From contig CALFOB010000178.1 of the NCBI GenBank assembly GCA_937919125.1, positions 1 to 15,490 of the forward strand: DNA of 15,490 nucleotides. Reading direction: 5' to 3'. The notes beneath the pieces were generated by a model that worked only from the letters and a program-made list of their open reading frames with translations, was not told the origin of the DNA and ran no database searches. The translations under genes were made by a program, and so were the position numbers. Source of the DNA: an uncultured Micrococcales bacterium (GTDB lineage: Bacteria > Actinomycetota > Actinomycetes > Actinomycetales > Microbacteriaceae). Shown piece after piece: positions 1 to 8,107 of the stretch; position 1 is the stretch's first letter, and every line of letters starts with the position of its first letter.

Positions 1-293
1 TGATGATGAGCATCATTTACTTACGTCAAGGTTGCTACACCCTTGCGGATAGATGTGTTGATGGAATCACAGCAAATGCTGACCGTCTGAGAGCTGATGT
101 TGAGAGATCAATTGGAACTGTCACAGCACTTTCACCAATGCTTGGATATGAAAATGCGACACTGGTTGCTCAAACCGCTTTAGCTGAAGACAGCACTGTG
201 AAAGAAGTTGTCTTGAGACTAGGGCTAATGAGTGAAGCAGAGTTCAATGACATCTTGGGAGATGTCGACAAGCTAGTTAGACCTAACGGCTAA
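1..293 (+). CDS. fumC: Class II fumarate hydratase, C-terminal part (cut by window edge)
   Basis: Fumarase interconverts fumarate and malate in the TCA cycle, in the cytoplasm, as a homotetramer. Only about the last 96 residues are present and the frame stays open to the left edge, so the two adjacent ATG codons at 3-8 are internal and not a start. The stretch LADRCVDGITAN and the following LGYENATLVAQ are typical of the last helix of the central bundle and the small C-terminal domain of the fumarase/aspartase superfamily (known family pattern). The active-site loop lies outside the window, so aspartate ammonia-lyase is not strictly excluded, but CVDGI favours fumarase. The stop codon lies two bases from the stop of the convergent copC-like gene, with no hairpin terminator between them. 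Confidence 0.85.
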   Translation, partial: MMSIIYLRQGCYTLADRCVDGITANADRLRADVERSIGTVTALSPMLGYENATLVAQTALAEDSTVKEVVLRLGLMSEAEFNDILGDVDKLVRPNG

Positions 294-295
294 AA

Positions 296-877
296 CTATT
301 TCTTTGATCTGCGCTGCAGAACTAGGTAAGCCCCAAGAGCTCCACCGGCGATAACGAAAGCTCCCGCCCAGATCAGGCTCTGCACTAAATCAGGCTTGCT
401 ATCGTCAACTTTTGAAAGAGGCTCTTGAGCTGCCAGGGTAAGTTCAACGCCATTGTCATCGAAGCACTGGTTACCAATACTTTCTGCAACATAACCTGTT
501 GTGTTTTCAACAGTGATTAGGTACTCGCCTGAGGCGATGTGACCATCATCTGAGGCACTTCTCCATAGAACCTTGTATTGACCTGGATCTTGAATGTTGA
601 CTGTGGTGTACATGGTCTTGCCGTCAATGCGTGCACAGGCAGCACCTAGCTGCTCACCTGTTTCTGCATTGGCAATAGCCAATAGGTTGCCTTTGCCAAA
701 CTCTGTTGGGATAGGTTCTTCACCATATTCGAGGCGGATGTCTATACTTCCAGCCTCAACTACTGACTCCGCAGCAGGGGTTTGACCGATTAGTTCATTG
801 TGGGCTAGGGCCGGAGAACTGATTAGAAATACTGCTGAGATAGCCAAAACAAAGGCAGAAACTGTCAACTTACGCAT
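296..877 (-). CDS. CopC-domain copper-binding exported protein with C-terminal membrane anchor
   Basis: A 193-residue protein with a signal peptide at about residues 1-25 (basic start, hydrophobic core, ALA cleavage site). The mature protein would begin with His26, and CopC proteins are known to use an N-terminal histidine as a Cu(II) ligand. The beta-sandwich follows at about 26-125, with the hallmark DGH at 111-113, where Asp and His complete the known copper site, in the context WRSASDDGHIASGEY. Cys81 and Cys138 could form a disulfide. A hydrophobic helix at about 166-187 and a basic tail RRSKK anchor it in the membrane, as in many actinobacterial CopC proteins. No CopD or PcuC partner is adjacent, so the precise role (periplasmic copper handling or delivery to cytochrome oxidase) is inferred. 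The ATG at 877 is supported by a -10 box six bases upstream. Confidence 0.85.
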   Translation of the reverse strand: MRKLTVSAFVLAISAVFLISSPALAHNELIGQTPAAESVVEAGSIDIRLEYGEEPIPTEFGKGNLLAIANAETGEQLGAACARIDGKTMYTTVNIQDPGQYKVLWRSASDDGHIASGEYLITVENTTGYVAESIGNQCFDDNGVELTLAAQEPLSKVDDSKPDLVQSLIWAGAFVIAGGALGAYLVLQRRSKK

Positions 878-889
878 GAACCCATTCTA
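878..889 (-). promoter_or_regulatory. Putative leaderless promoter -10 box of the copC-like gene
   Basis: Read on the minus strand, TAGAAT (889 down to 884) is followed by exactly six bases and then the ATG at 877. No Shine-Dalgarno sequence fits in this space. Transcription would start at or next to the A of the start codon. No convincing -35 element is visible. Confidence 0.5.
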
Positions 890-906
890 CAACTGGCGAA
901 AAGGTC

Positions 907-912
907 TAAAAT
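907..912 (+). promoter_or_regulatory. Candidate -10 box for dacB
   Basis: TAAAAT lies 28 bases before the dacB ATG, in the 63-base divergent gap with the copC-like gene. The -35 position would fall on about 884-889, the same bases as the -10 box of the divergent gene, so the two promoters would share DNA. The -35 match is poor. Confidence 0.3.
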
Positions 913-940
913 TGAGGGGAATAGAGCCGTTCGGAGCAAA

Positions 941-2326
941 ATGCCATCACCTAACTCACCATTGAACTACCTGAGGCAAATAGCCATCGGGTCGGCCACT
1001 GGTCTAATCCTTTTAGCCCTAATTATTGGTGGCTTCACACTTGCAGCACCAAAGTCAAGCGCTCCTACAAATACTCCAACTAACACTCCAACCGAGACTC
1101 CAACCGTCACGCCAACAGCAGATGCCAGAGACTGCTCTATTGCAGAGCTAGCTCTAGACAATCGTCTTGTGGGACTACATGCTCAAGTGTTGAATCCAGC
1201 AACTAACGAAGTTTTGTTTGATGTTCAAGGCGATGTTCCTGCCCAAACTGCTTCAGTTATGAAACTTCTTACAGCAACGGCAGCATTACAGGTGCTGGGA
1301 CCAAACTACAGAGTTCAAACCAAGGTTTATGCAGATCTAGATAACCCAGGGCACATCGTCATTATTGGTGCAGGTGACCCAACTCTTTCTAGAGTGAGAG
1401 CTGGAGTTCAATCTGTCTACAAAGATGCGCCAAAGCTTGCAGATCTCGCAGTTCAAATCAACGAATGGGCTAGATCAACTCCAATTACTAACATCACTTT
1501 AGATTCCACTTACTTCGAGCCTGAAGGCTGGGATCCAGGTAACCCTGAAACTGAGAGAACCATTGGGTACCAATCCATCGTTACTGCTCTGCAGGTAGAT
1601 GGCGATAGAGCAAACCCAACTGTTCTTACCTCCCCAAGAAGCACTAACCCTGTAAACACAGCTGGTGTTGCTTTGAAGAAAGCTATTGGACCTCTTGCAG
1701 CATCTGCTACTTTAACTGAAGCAAAAGCGGGAGAGAACTTGCTTGAAATCGCTTCAGTTAGGTCACAGCCAATCAGCAAGTGGATTGAACACATGCTGAA
1801 GGTAAGCGACAACACTGAATCTGAATTCTTAGCTCGTTTAGTTTCAAAGCAGCTTGGTTACTCAGGTTCTAGAGATTCTCTAGATGTTGCTCTAAAGGCT
1901 GCGCTAACACGTGCTGGTCTATCAACTCTTGACCTAGTTCTACTTGATGGGTCAGGATCAAACGAAGCTAACCGAGTTCCTGCGACCTTCATCAACGCTT
2001 TACTAAAGAAAGTCTTGAACGAAGACGGCGACCTAGGTGTTATCAGACGAGCACTGCCTGTTGCCGCAGAGACTGGATCTCTAGCAAACAGATTCCAGGG
2101 TGAAAACATTGACGCAGCTGGCAAGATCTTTGCTAAAACTGGTTGGACCAAGAACGAATACTCCCTAGCTGGAATAATCAAGGCTAAAGATGGAACAGAT
2201 TTGGTCTTTAGCATTGCTGCTATTGGTAACGTCAATGCAACTGCTAAAGATGCAATTGATAACTTAGCCACAGGGATTTATAGATGTGGAAATAAACTTT
2301 CAGCCGAAACAGTGCCAAAAAACTAA
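941..2326 (+). CDS. dacB: D-alanyl-D-alanine carboxypeptidase/endopeptidase, PBP4 type (peptidase S13)
   Basis: This penicillin-binding protein trims or cleaves D-Ala-containing peptide cross-links in peptidoglycan outside the membrane. All three active-site motifs of the family are present: SVMK with nucleophile Ser105 and Lys108, SDN at 289-291, and KTG at 399-401. The family element DGSGSN (about 336-341) also stands in place. Residues about 13-36 form an uncleaved or signal-type membrane helix, followed by four TxTP repeats (43-58), probably a flexible wall-spanning linker. The length, 461 residues, suits the S13 family. The ATG has a GGAG ribosome-binding sequence four bases upstream (933-936). 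It is first in a same-strand run with the aldehyde dehydrogenase gene 17 bases downstream; no functional link between the two is known to me. Confidence 0.93.
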   Translation: MPSPNSPLNYLRQIAIGSATGLILLALIIGGFTLAAPKSSAPTNTPTNTPTETPTVTPTADARDCSIAELALDNRLVGLHAQVLNPATNEVLFDVQGDVPAQTASVMKLLTATAALQVLGPNYRVQTKVYADLDNPGHIVIIGAGDPTLSRVRAGVQSVYKDAPKLADLAVQINEWARSTPITNITLDSTYFEPEGWDPGNPETERTIGYQSIVTALQVDGDRANPTVLTSPRSTNPVNTAGVALKKAIGPLAASATLTEAKAGENLLEIASVRSQPISKWIEHMLKVSDNTESEFLARLVSKQLGYSGSRDSLDVALKAALTRAGLSTLDLVLLDGSGSNEANRVPATFINALLKKVLNEDGDLGVIRRALPVAAETGSLANRFQGENIDAAGKIFAKTGWTKNEYSLAGIIKAKDGTDLVFSIAAIGNVNATAKDAIDNLATGIYRCGNKLSAETVPKN

Positions 2327-2343
2327 TAAAGAAGAAGGTAGCA

Positions 2344-3813
2344 ATGTCGCTCACCGAGAGTGAACTATTAGCAAAAGTCCCAACCCAGCTATACATAGGC
2401 GGAGCCTGGGTTGACGGTCATGGTGCAGATCAAATAATCGTTGAGGACCCATCAACAGGCAAAACCTTGGCAACTATCGCTAACGCCAACGAAATAGATG
2501 GTCTTGCAGCTCTTACTGCAGCATCCAATGTTCAAGAGTCTTGGGCAAAGACTCCACCTCGTGAACGTGCAGAGATTCTAAGAAGAACATTCGAGCTAGT
2601 AAAGGCAAGGAGCGAAGAGTTCGCGATGCTAATCAGCTTAGAGATGGGTAAACCATTAGCTGAGGCAAGGGGAGAGGTTACCTACGGTAACGAGTTCCTA
2701 CGCTGGTTCTCAGAAGAAGCGGTTCGCATAAGCGGAAGATATGGTTCTTCACCTGAAGGAACTGGTCGCATGCTTGTGACTCAAAGACCAGTAGGTCCAG
2801 CTTTCGCTATTACTCCTTGGAATTTCCCGTTGGCTATGGCAACCAGAAAAATTGGTCCGGCTATTGCAGCTGGTTGCACAATGGTTGTGAAGCCTGCGGA
2901 ACTTACTCCACTTACAACCTTGCTTTTGGTTAAGACCATGGAAGAAGCGGGTTTGCCAGCAGGTGTTGTAAACGTAATTACTACCAGCACATCTGCTGCA
3001 ACAAGTGCTCCGATAATTTCAGACCCAAGACTTCGCAAGATTACCTTCACTGGCTCAACTGCGGTTGGCGTTAGATTGCTTGAGCAATCTGCAAAGCAGG
3101 TACTTAGAACATCAATGGAGCTAGGTGGCAATGCCCCATTCCTAGTCTTTGAAGACGCAGACATTGATGCAGCTGTTGAAGGTGCGATGCTTGCAAAGCT
3201 TCGCAACATTGGACAGGCCTGCACAGCAGCCAACAGGTTCATCGTTCACGAGTCTCTTGCCGATGAGTTTGCTAACAAGATGGCAGCCAAGATGGAAGCA
3301 ATGCCACTAGGTAGAGGAGTTGATCCTGAAACCAAGATTGGTCCTGTCATTAACGAAAAGGCAAGGCAGAACCTGAAGCGTTTAGTTGAAACAACAGTTT
3401 CTGAGGGTGGAAAGGTTGTTAGCGGAGGCTCAGCTCGTTCAGGCGAAGGTTACTTCTTCGAGCCAACTGTCTTGGCTGATGTGAAACCAGGGTCAACCAT
3501 TCTCAATGAAGAGATCTTCGGCCCAATCGCACCAATCGTTAGATTCAAAGACGAGGACGAAGCGATTCGCTTGGCGAATGACACTGAGTATGGCCTAGTT
3601 TCTTACGCATACACCCAAGACCTCAAGAGAGGTCTTCGCTTGATTGAGCGACTGGACACCGGCATGACTGGGCTAAACACTGGTCTTGTAAGTAATGCTG
3701 CTGCTCCATTCGGTGGTGTGAAACAATCAGGCTTAGGTCGTGAAGGTGGTCTAGAAGGAATTCACGAGTACTTGGAAACCAAGTACGTAATGATTCCTGA
3801 TCCAAGTCTTTAG
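2344..3813 (+). CDS. gabD: NAD(P)-dependent succinate-semialdehyde dehydrogenase-type aldehyde dehydrogenase
   Basis: A complete 489-residue aldehyde dehydrogenase, the usual length, cytoplasmic. Motifs in order are TPWNFP (158-163, oxyanion Asn160), VVKPAE with cofactor-binding Lys183, the Rossmann-fold FTGST (235-239), MELGGNAP with general base Glu259, and GQACTAANR with catalytic Cys293. The MELGG, RNIGQ and AANR contexts and the C-terminal AAPFGGVKQSGLGREGG resemble succinate-semialdehyde dehydrogenases, which oxidise succinate semialdehyde to succinate at the end of the GABA route. No GABA transaminase or transporter is next to it, so the exact aldehyde is inferred. An AAGAAGG ribosome-binding sequence lies just ahead of the ATG. 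Spacing suggests co-transcription with dacB and the next gene. Confidence 0.88.
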   Translation: MSLTESELLAKVPTQLYIGGAWVDGHGADQIIVEDPSTGKTLATIANANEIDGLAALTAASNVQESWAKTPPRERAEILRRTFELVKARSEEFAMLISLEMGKPLAEARGEVTYGNEFLRWFSEEAVRISGRYGSSPEGTGRMLVTQRPVGPAFAITPWNFPLAMATRKIGPAIAAGCTMVVKPAELTPLTTLLLVKTMEEAGLPAGVVNVITTSTSAATSAPIISDPRLRKITFTGSTAVGVRLLEQSAKQVLRTSMELGGNAPFLVFEDADIDAAVEGAMLAKLRNIGQACTAANRFIVHESLADEFANKMAAKMEAMPLGRGVDPETKIGPVINEKARQNLKRLVETTVSEGGKVVSGGSARSGEGYFFEPTVLADVKPGSTILNEEIFGPIAPIVRFKDEDEAIRLANDTEYGLVSYAYTQDLKRGLRLIERLDTGMTGLNTGLVSNAAAPFGGVKQSGLGREGGLEGIHEYLETKYVMIPDPSL

Positions 3814-3828
3814 AAGCTAGGAAAAATC

Positions 3829-4437
3829 ATGAGCAGAGTCGGACTAATAGAAAAGCCAGCCGTATGGGCAGCAACACTAGGGCCAATAGTTACCTTCATT
3901 GGTTACACAATTGCTGGAGCAATGTGGGAAGGCTATGACGGAGTCAAGAAAACTATTAGCGACCTAGCCGCTGATGACTCACCCGTTCAACTCTTTATCT
4001 CCGCAGTCTTTATCTTCGGAGCAATCTGTGACATTGTGATTTCTCACTACGCCAAAGCTTTTGCTATTGCTGGGCGAATAGTTATCCTGCTAATTGGTTT
4101 GGCAACTATCGGTTTGACAGTCTTCACTACTCCAGACCAACAGAGTTACTCAGTAATGCACCGTGTATTCGCAATTTCAAGTTTTGTTCTTCTTTGTGTT
4201 TGGCCTTTGTTCGCGATGCGAAGAGGTGATGATGTTCCACCCTTACTAAGGCCAGGAGCAGCAATAACAGGAGCTCTAGTTATAGGAGTAATTTGCATCT
4301 GGTTCCTAAGCCTCTGGCAAGACCCAAACTCAACAATTACTGGACTGGGTGAACGTATTGGTGTTGGGGCTCAAGGCTTGTATCCGATGATTGTGATTTG
4401 GCACAGTTACCTGTGGCAGAGAAAGAACGCTCAGTAA
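3829..4437 (+). CDS. DUF998-like integral membrane protein, function unknown
   Basis: A 202-residue hydrophobic protein with about six membrane segments: roughly residues 12-32, 52-70, 78-99, 111-130, 140-160 and 175-195. The pattern of an opening helix, a loop with TISDLAADDSP, a central helix pair and a loop with a conserved MHRVFA-type His resembles the DUF998 family, whose function is not established. The ATG follows a TAGGAAA ribosome-binding sequence, 15 bases after the dehydrogenase stop, so it is probably the last gene of the dacB run. The gene ends inside the end of the convergent kinase-like gene: the last seven bases are shared, so the two stop codons interleave and there is no room for a separate terminator. 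Confidence 0.75.
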   Translation: MSRVGLIEKPAVWAATLGPIVTFIGYTIAGAMWEGYDGVKKTISDLAADDSPVQLFISAVFIFGAICDIVISHYAKAFAIAGRIVILLIGLATIGLTVFTTPDQQSYSVMHRVFAISSFVLLCVWPLFAMRRGDDVPPLLRPGAAITGALVIGVICIWFLSLWQDPNSTITGLGERIGVGAQGLYPMIVIWHSYLWQRKNAQ

Positions 4438-6179
4438 GGGAAATAGTTCTTGATTGGGAGAACCGCTTTGAACTCGGTTCTTTGCTCTTCGCTGTTCCAG
4501 CTCAATGTTCTTTCGAGACACACAGCATCAAGCATCTTGGACCCAACGCTTTCAATACTCTCTTTAGACGGCTTCAAGCCATCGTTACTGATAAGAATGT
4601 TTATCGTTCTTTGATCTTTGAGTGTGATTTCACCAAAGATGTTGCTGGCATTACCGTGGCGTACAGCGTTACTTACTACTTCCTTCAAGATCTCGTTCAT
4701 GATTGCATTCGCTACCTCATCTCTTCTAAGCGAATCGGTTGCAGACGGGGTTATGAAAATGTGTACGTCACTGATTCCGTTCCAAACCGATTGAATCTCT
4801 GCGATTGAGACATCGACGGGGTGGATAACTGAACGAGTATCTTTCAGGGCATTCATCGCTCTTTGAATATCACCAATGATCTGCTCCTGAGTCTCAGGGG
4901 TGAGTTCTTTTGAATTACTGGCTCTGATAGAAGCTGTAGTCAGAGCAGGCTGGACAACTCCGTGAAGGAGTAAGTACCAGCCATGTCGAGCGAGCCATGC
5001 TTTCTGTTGGTATAGCTTGTTCTCTCTAGCCAACTCTGCAATCGCCCTGTTTAGTTCAGCTTCTACTCTTGCTCTACCCAAATCTAGAATGTGTGATTGA
5101 GAAGCGGCAATAAATGACCATCCTTGCATCACCAGAAAAGAAGGTAGAAGTTCTGGGACTCCAGGCTCGTTAGGAATCTGATACACAATCAAGAAACCTG
5201 GCAGCCCTGCAATGTATGCAATGACTGTTGTAGCAATAAACCCCTGAATAACAGAGAGATCAGGCAATCTCAATGTAGCTACCTTAAACAAAAGCAACGT
5301 ACCAACAAATGAAAGACACATTCCAGCTATGTCTAAGGCCGTGGCATTTGGAACAGCAAAAATCGCTGTAAAGAACATCACAATTGGAAGCGGGACAAAG
5401 CTGTTCCAGATTCTTATTGACTTTGATAAGTCGACTTTGATTGCTGGTTCATTCGTATTGGTGGAATTGGGGGAAGACAACTTCGACAAGCCCCTGGCTT
5501 CCTGCGTCAAACTATCGCTAAAAGGCTTCAACTCCTCACGAATGTAATTGGTGACTTGAGTGATGAGTGAAACAATGTCTTTCGATTCCTTCACCGCATT
5601 TTGGATCTTCTCTAGCTGTGGAGAAAGGACTTTGAATGTATTCAACGCCGCTTCTTTTGTCTCATCCTCAAGCAGCTCTGGCGCAGCCTCTCTGAAGGAA
5701 AGAAGTTCGGACTGCACTTCCTGCAGTCTGGCTAAATTAGCATCTCTCTCAAGGCGGTTACCCGCGACATTAGTGAATAGCACTAGGAGTGAGACTCCTA
5801 GGAACACACCGCCGATAAACCGAAATGCAGGATCACCTTTATCTTCTATGCCAAGCAATGGCGAAACATAAAGCATCGACATATTCTTGATTCCGAAAAA
5901 TAGAGCAGACATAGAAATGTTGAACCATGGCTGGGAAGTCTTTGAGCTATTAGATCTTCTTTTTAGGAGAACAATCGGTATCACCAAAGTAGAACAGATG
6001 AGTAAACCAACAAAGTTTGCAGGCACCCAAGCCCAGGTGTAGTTGCCGAGGCGAACGACGTCAAAAGCAAAACTCAGCAATGCGATGAAAGCTAGTCCTA
6101 CAGCGAATAGCCGAAGACCCAATGCGTTTGGATTGCCAAGCCGAGTCCAGAATCTTCGTGCAGAAAAACTGAAATTCAT
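4431..6179 (-). CDS. Orphan polytopic histidine-kinase-like membrane protein (HATPase_c)
   Basis: A 582-residue protein with two sets of membrane helices: about four at 23-42, 52-72, 86-106 and 121-138, a cytoplasmic helical, coiled-coil-prone stretch at about 141-235, and about four more at 258-277, 282-300, 309-332 and 343-361. A second coiled coil (about 366-395) leads to an H-box-like segment with His406 in LLHGVVQPALT. The C-terminal ATPase domain shows an N-box NEILKEVVSNAVRHGNA (Asn504) and a G-box SNDG (531-534). The second glycine box is degenerate (VGSKMLDAV). This resembles NarX/DesK-type (HisKA_3-like) kinases of actinobacteria. No response regulator is encoded nearby, so the phosphotransfer partner is unknown and ATP-dependent signalling without a classical regulator is possible. 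A GAGGG sequence precedes the ATG. It is probably transcribed alone, downstream of rmuC. Confidence 0.75.
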   Translation of the reverse strand: MNFSFSARRFWTRLGNPNALGLRLFAVGLAFIALLSFAFDVVRLGNYTWAWVPANFVGLLICSTLVIPIVLLKRRSNSSKTSQPWFNISMSALFFGIKNMSMLYVSPLLGIEDKGDPAFRFIGGVFLGVSLLVLFTNVAGNRLERDANLARLQEVQSELLSFREAAPELLEDETKEAALNTFKVLSPQLEKIQNAVKESKDIVSLITQVTNYIREELKPFSDSLTQEARGLSKLSSPNSTNTNEPAIKVDLSKSIRIWNSFVPLPIVMFFTAIFAVPNATALDIAGMCLSFVGTLLLFKVATLRLPDLSVIQGFIATTVIAYIAGLPGFLIVYQIPNEPGVPELLPSFLVMQGWSFIAASQSHILDLGRARVEAELNRAIAELARENKLYQQKAWLARHGWYLLLHGVVQPALTTASIRASNSKELTPETQEQIIGDIQRAMNALKDTRSVIHPVDVSIAEIQSVWNGISDVHIFITPSATDSLRRDEVANAIMNEILKEVVSNAVRHGNASNIFGEITLKDQRTINILISNDGLKPSKESIESVGSKMLDAVCLERTLSWNSEEQRTEFKAVLPIKNYFPY

Positions 6180-6250
6180 GCAGACCCTCGCTCGGTTGAA
6201 CTAACGCCTAAAGTCTAGTTTTCAAGATAAGTTAGAGTCTTAGAACCACT

Positions 6251-7609
6251 TTAGGATCTGTCTGAATCCTCATCAGTGTTCGTTGAAACGAACTCTTCAT
6301 CAACTTCTTCTATGCCCGAGCTCAGGGATATTCCAAGTATGTCTGCCGATGACGAAGGTAGTTCTAGGTCCTCAACCTTGCTCAAGGCCTTGTTCACAGC
6401 CCTGGTTCTGGTTCCAGCTTGGCTGACTGTCTTTTGAGCGGTCTCTAGCTGTCTGGCTAGTGTGTCCATAACGCCTGAGTACTTACCAAACTCAGTCTTA
6501 GCTGCACTCAGCACCTTCCAAACATCAGAGGCACTCTTTTCAATAGCTAGAGTCTTAAAGCCCATTTGCAGGCTGTTCAGAAGAGACATCAATGTGGTCG
6601 GTCCTGTGACAAGAACGCGGTAGCTGTTCTGCAATTCGCTGGTTAGCCCTGGACGTCTAACAACTTCGGCAAATAGACCTTCGGTTGGCAAATACATAAT
6701 GGCAAAGTCCGTGCTGATTGGAACGTGAAGATACTTGTCGGAGATCAGCTTGGCCTGAGTTTTGATGGCTTTCTCAACTGCTTTGGCCGCGTTAGCAACA
6801 TCTTCAGCGGATCCTGTTTCCTGAGCGTTCTGAAGTTTCTCATAGTCTTCTTGTGGGAACTTGCTGTCTATCGGGAGATAGACATTTTCGCCATCTGAGC
6901 GACCAGGAAGCTTGACTGCAAACTCAACCAAGTCATTAGACCCAGGTTTGATTTTTACATTCTTTTCATACTGGCTCGGAGCGAGAACATCTTCAAGTTG
7001 ACGCTCTAGCTGAACCTCACCCCAACCGCCTCGAGACTTAACGTTTGTAAGCACCTTTTGAAGGCTGCCAACATCGTTGGCTAGGTTCTTCATTTCTCCG
7101 ATGCCTCTAGCAACCGCTTCTAAGTTTTCGCTGACAAGTTTGAAAGATTCACCTAAGCGCTTTTCTAGAGTTCCTTGGAGTTTTTCATCCACAGTCTCAC
7201 GCATCTTCTCGAGCTTCTCTTCGTTGCCCTTGCTCATCTTTTCAATTTCAGTTTGCAGAGTTATTTGCATCTGCTGCTGTTTCTTGGCATTCGAGTCGGT
7301 TAATTCGGCAATCTTAGTTTCAATGTTTCGAAGTGACTCATTTAGAGACTTCTGTAATTCAACTCTTGAGTTACCTGCTTCGTCTCTTTGAAGCTTTGCT
7401 GAGTTCTGAGAAGCTTCGCTAAAAGAAGCTAAGCGCTTTTCGACTATGTCGTGATTAGCTGCAATAGCTGACCTAAGTTCGTCTCTGTGAACCTGAAGAT
7501 CTTTGGAGATATCTAGGGAAGCGGAGGAAGACTTGCGAGTTAGGACTAACACTGCCAAGCCAATAAGTCCAACTAAGTTGATCACTGCGATAAGCGTCAA
7601 GGTGTCCAT
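6251..7609 (-). CDS. rmuC: DNA recombination protein RmuC
   Basis: A 452-residue protein of typical RmuC length. Residues about 5-24 form a hydrophobic N-terminal segment, and 35-190 is a long charged coiled coil. The RmuC domain follows, with the hallmark VKSRGGWGE (190-198) and LPIDSKFP (245-252), the latter containing a conserved Asp-Ser-Lys resembling a PD-(D/E)xK nuclease core. In E. coli, RmuC limits recombination between inverted repeats; a nuclease activity is predicted for the family. The acidic Ser/Glu/Asp-rich tail (about 425-452) is unstructured. A GGAGGA ribosome-binding sequence stands three bases before ATG, unlike the leaderless neighbours. The start lies 83 bases after the end of the upstream small membrane protein gene on the same strand. 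Confidence 0.93.
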   Translation of the reverse strand: MDTLTLIAVINLVGLIGLAVLVLTRKSSSASLDISKDLQVHRDELRSAIAANHDIVEKRLASFSEASQNSAKLQRDEAGNSRVELQKSLNESLRNIETKIAELTDSNAKKQQQMQITLQTEIEKMSKGNEEKLEKMRETVDEKLQGTLEKRLGESFKLVSENLEAVARGIGEMKNLANDVGSLQKVLTNVKSRGGWGEVQLERQLEDVLAPSQYEKNVKIKPGSNDLVEFAVKLPGRSDGENVYLPIDSKFPQEDYEKLQNAQETGSAEDVANAAKAVEKAIKTQAKLISDKYLHVPISTDFAIMYLPTEGLFAEVVRRPGLTSELQNSYRVLVTGPTTLMSLLNSLQMGFKTLAIEKSASDVWKVLSAAKTEFGKYSGVMDTLARQLETAQKTVSQAGTRTRAVNKALSKVEDLELPSSSADILGISLSSGIEEVDEEFVSTNTDEDSDRS

Positions 7610-7667
7610 GTTCCTCCGGTACTTGTAATTGTGTATCCCCTAGAAGAATAAGTCTTACCAACGACAA

Positions 7668-7696
7668 ATTATCCCCAGGCTTAGTACGCTTCCTAA
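7668..7696 (-). promoter_or_regulatory. Candidate promoter of rmuC
   Basis: On the minus strand, TTAGGA (7696-7691) and GATAAT (7673-7668) are separated by 17 bases, ahead of rmuC by about 58 bases. The -10 match is good and the -35 match moderate. The -35 part overlaps the last codons of the upstream membrane protein gene. Confidence 0.35.
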
Positions 7697-8061
7697 CCGA
7701 ATAGAGCTAAGAGCAGGGCAGCAAAGATTGCGGTAAAGATAGCTGGGGTTAGGTATTTAGAGACATTTAGCCAAGGACCGAGACTAATGACCTTGGTTGC
7801 TAAAAATCCCTTGGCAGGTAGCTTTTCTAGGTCTTTGGCAATAGCCTGACCCTCAGCAGAGGCTGAGAACTGAACTAACGCTCCCAAAATCCCAGATGCA
7901 AGCAGAATCCCCGCAGCAGCAAGACTCACAAAGAGACCTAGCTCTCGGATCGTTCCAACTAGTCCAACGGTTGTTATTAGAAGGAATGTGGGGGCTAGTT
8001 GGGAGATAACAAGGTGGTTTCTAGTCTTTAGCCAAAGTTCGAGCAGGTCTTTTTCTGTCAT
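7693..8061 (-). CDS. Small integral membrane protein, function unknown
   Basis: A 122-residue protein that I do not recognise. It has a short amphipathic start (MTEKDLLELWLKTRNH), hydrophobic segments at about 20-37 and 40-62, a polar loop at 64-85 with a K/E-rich stretch (GQAIAKDLEKLPAKG), and a last helix at about 103-121 ending in LFG. Codon use and composition match the neighbouring genes. It lies upstream of rmuC on the same strand and is divergent from the XRE regulator. The ATG at 8061 is supported by a -10 box exactly six bases upstream and the absence of a Shine-Dalgarno sequence. Confidence 0.65.
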   Translation of the reverse strand: MTEKDLLELWLKTRNHLVISQLAPTFLLITTVGLVGTIRELGLFVSLAAAGILLASGILGALVQFSASAEGQAIAKDLEKLPAKGFLATKVISLGPWLNVSKYLTPAIFTAIFAALLLALFG

Positions 8062-8073
8062 GCCTCAATTCTA
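8062..8073 (-). promoter_or_regulatory. Putative leaderless promoter -10 box of the 122-residue membrane protein gene
   Basis: On the minus strand TAGAAT (8073-8068) is followed by six bases and ATG at 8061, the same arrangement and hexamer as at the copC-like gene. No -35 element is clear. Confidence 0.5.
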
Positions 8074-8107
8074 GGGTTTGCGTTTCTAACTATTAACCCC
8101 AAATTAC

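Noticed and set aside
3..8. ATG codons at the left edge as the start of a 96-residue gene
   Set aside because: The product begins in the middle of the fumarase helical bundle and the frame is open to the edge, so this is a truncated gene, not a small one.
1067..1114. 12-base near-repeat in dacB considered as a simple-sequence phase-variation tract
   Set aside because: It encodes four TxTP linker repeats in steps of 12 bases that keep the frame, and the copies are not identical, so slippage switching is unlikely.
1858..2271. 137-codon minus-strand frame within dacB, and similar ones within the dehydrogenase and surface-protein genes
   Set aside because: The opposite strand encodes complete catalytic motifs of known families; these frames are by-products of codon bias.
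4398..4808. 136-codon frame on the plus strand antisense to the kinase-like gene
   Set aside because: It overlaps the conserved ATPase domain of the kinase-like gene, has no ribosome-binding sequence of its own and reads as low-logic sequence; it is a shadow.
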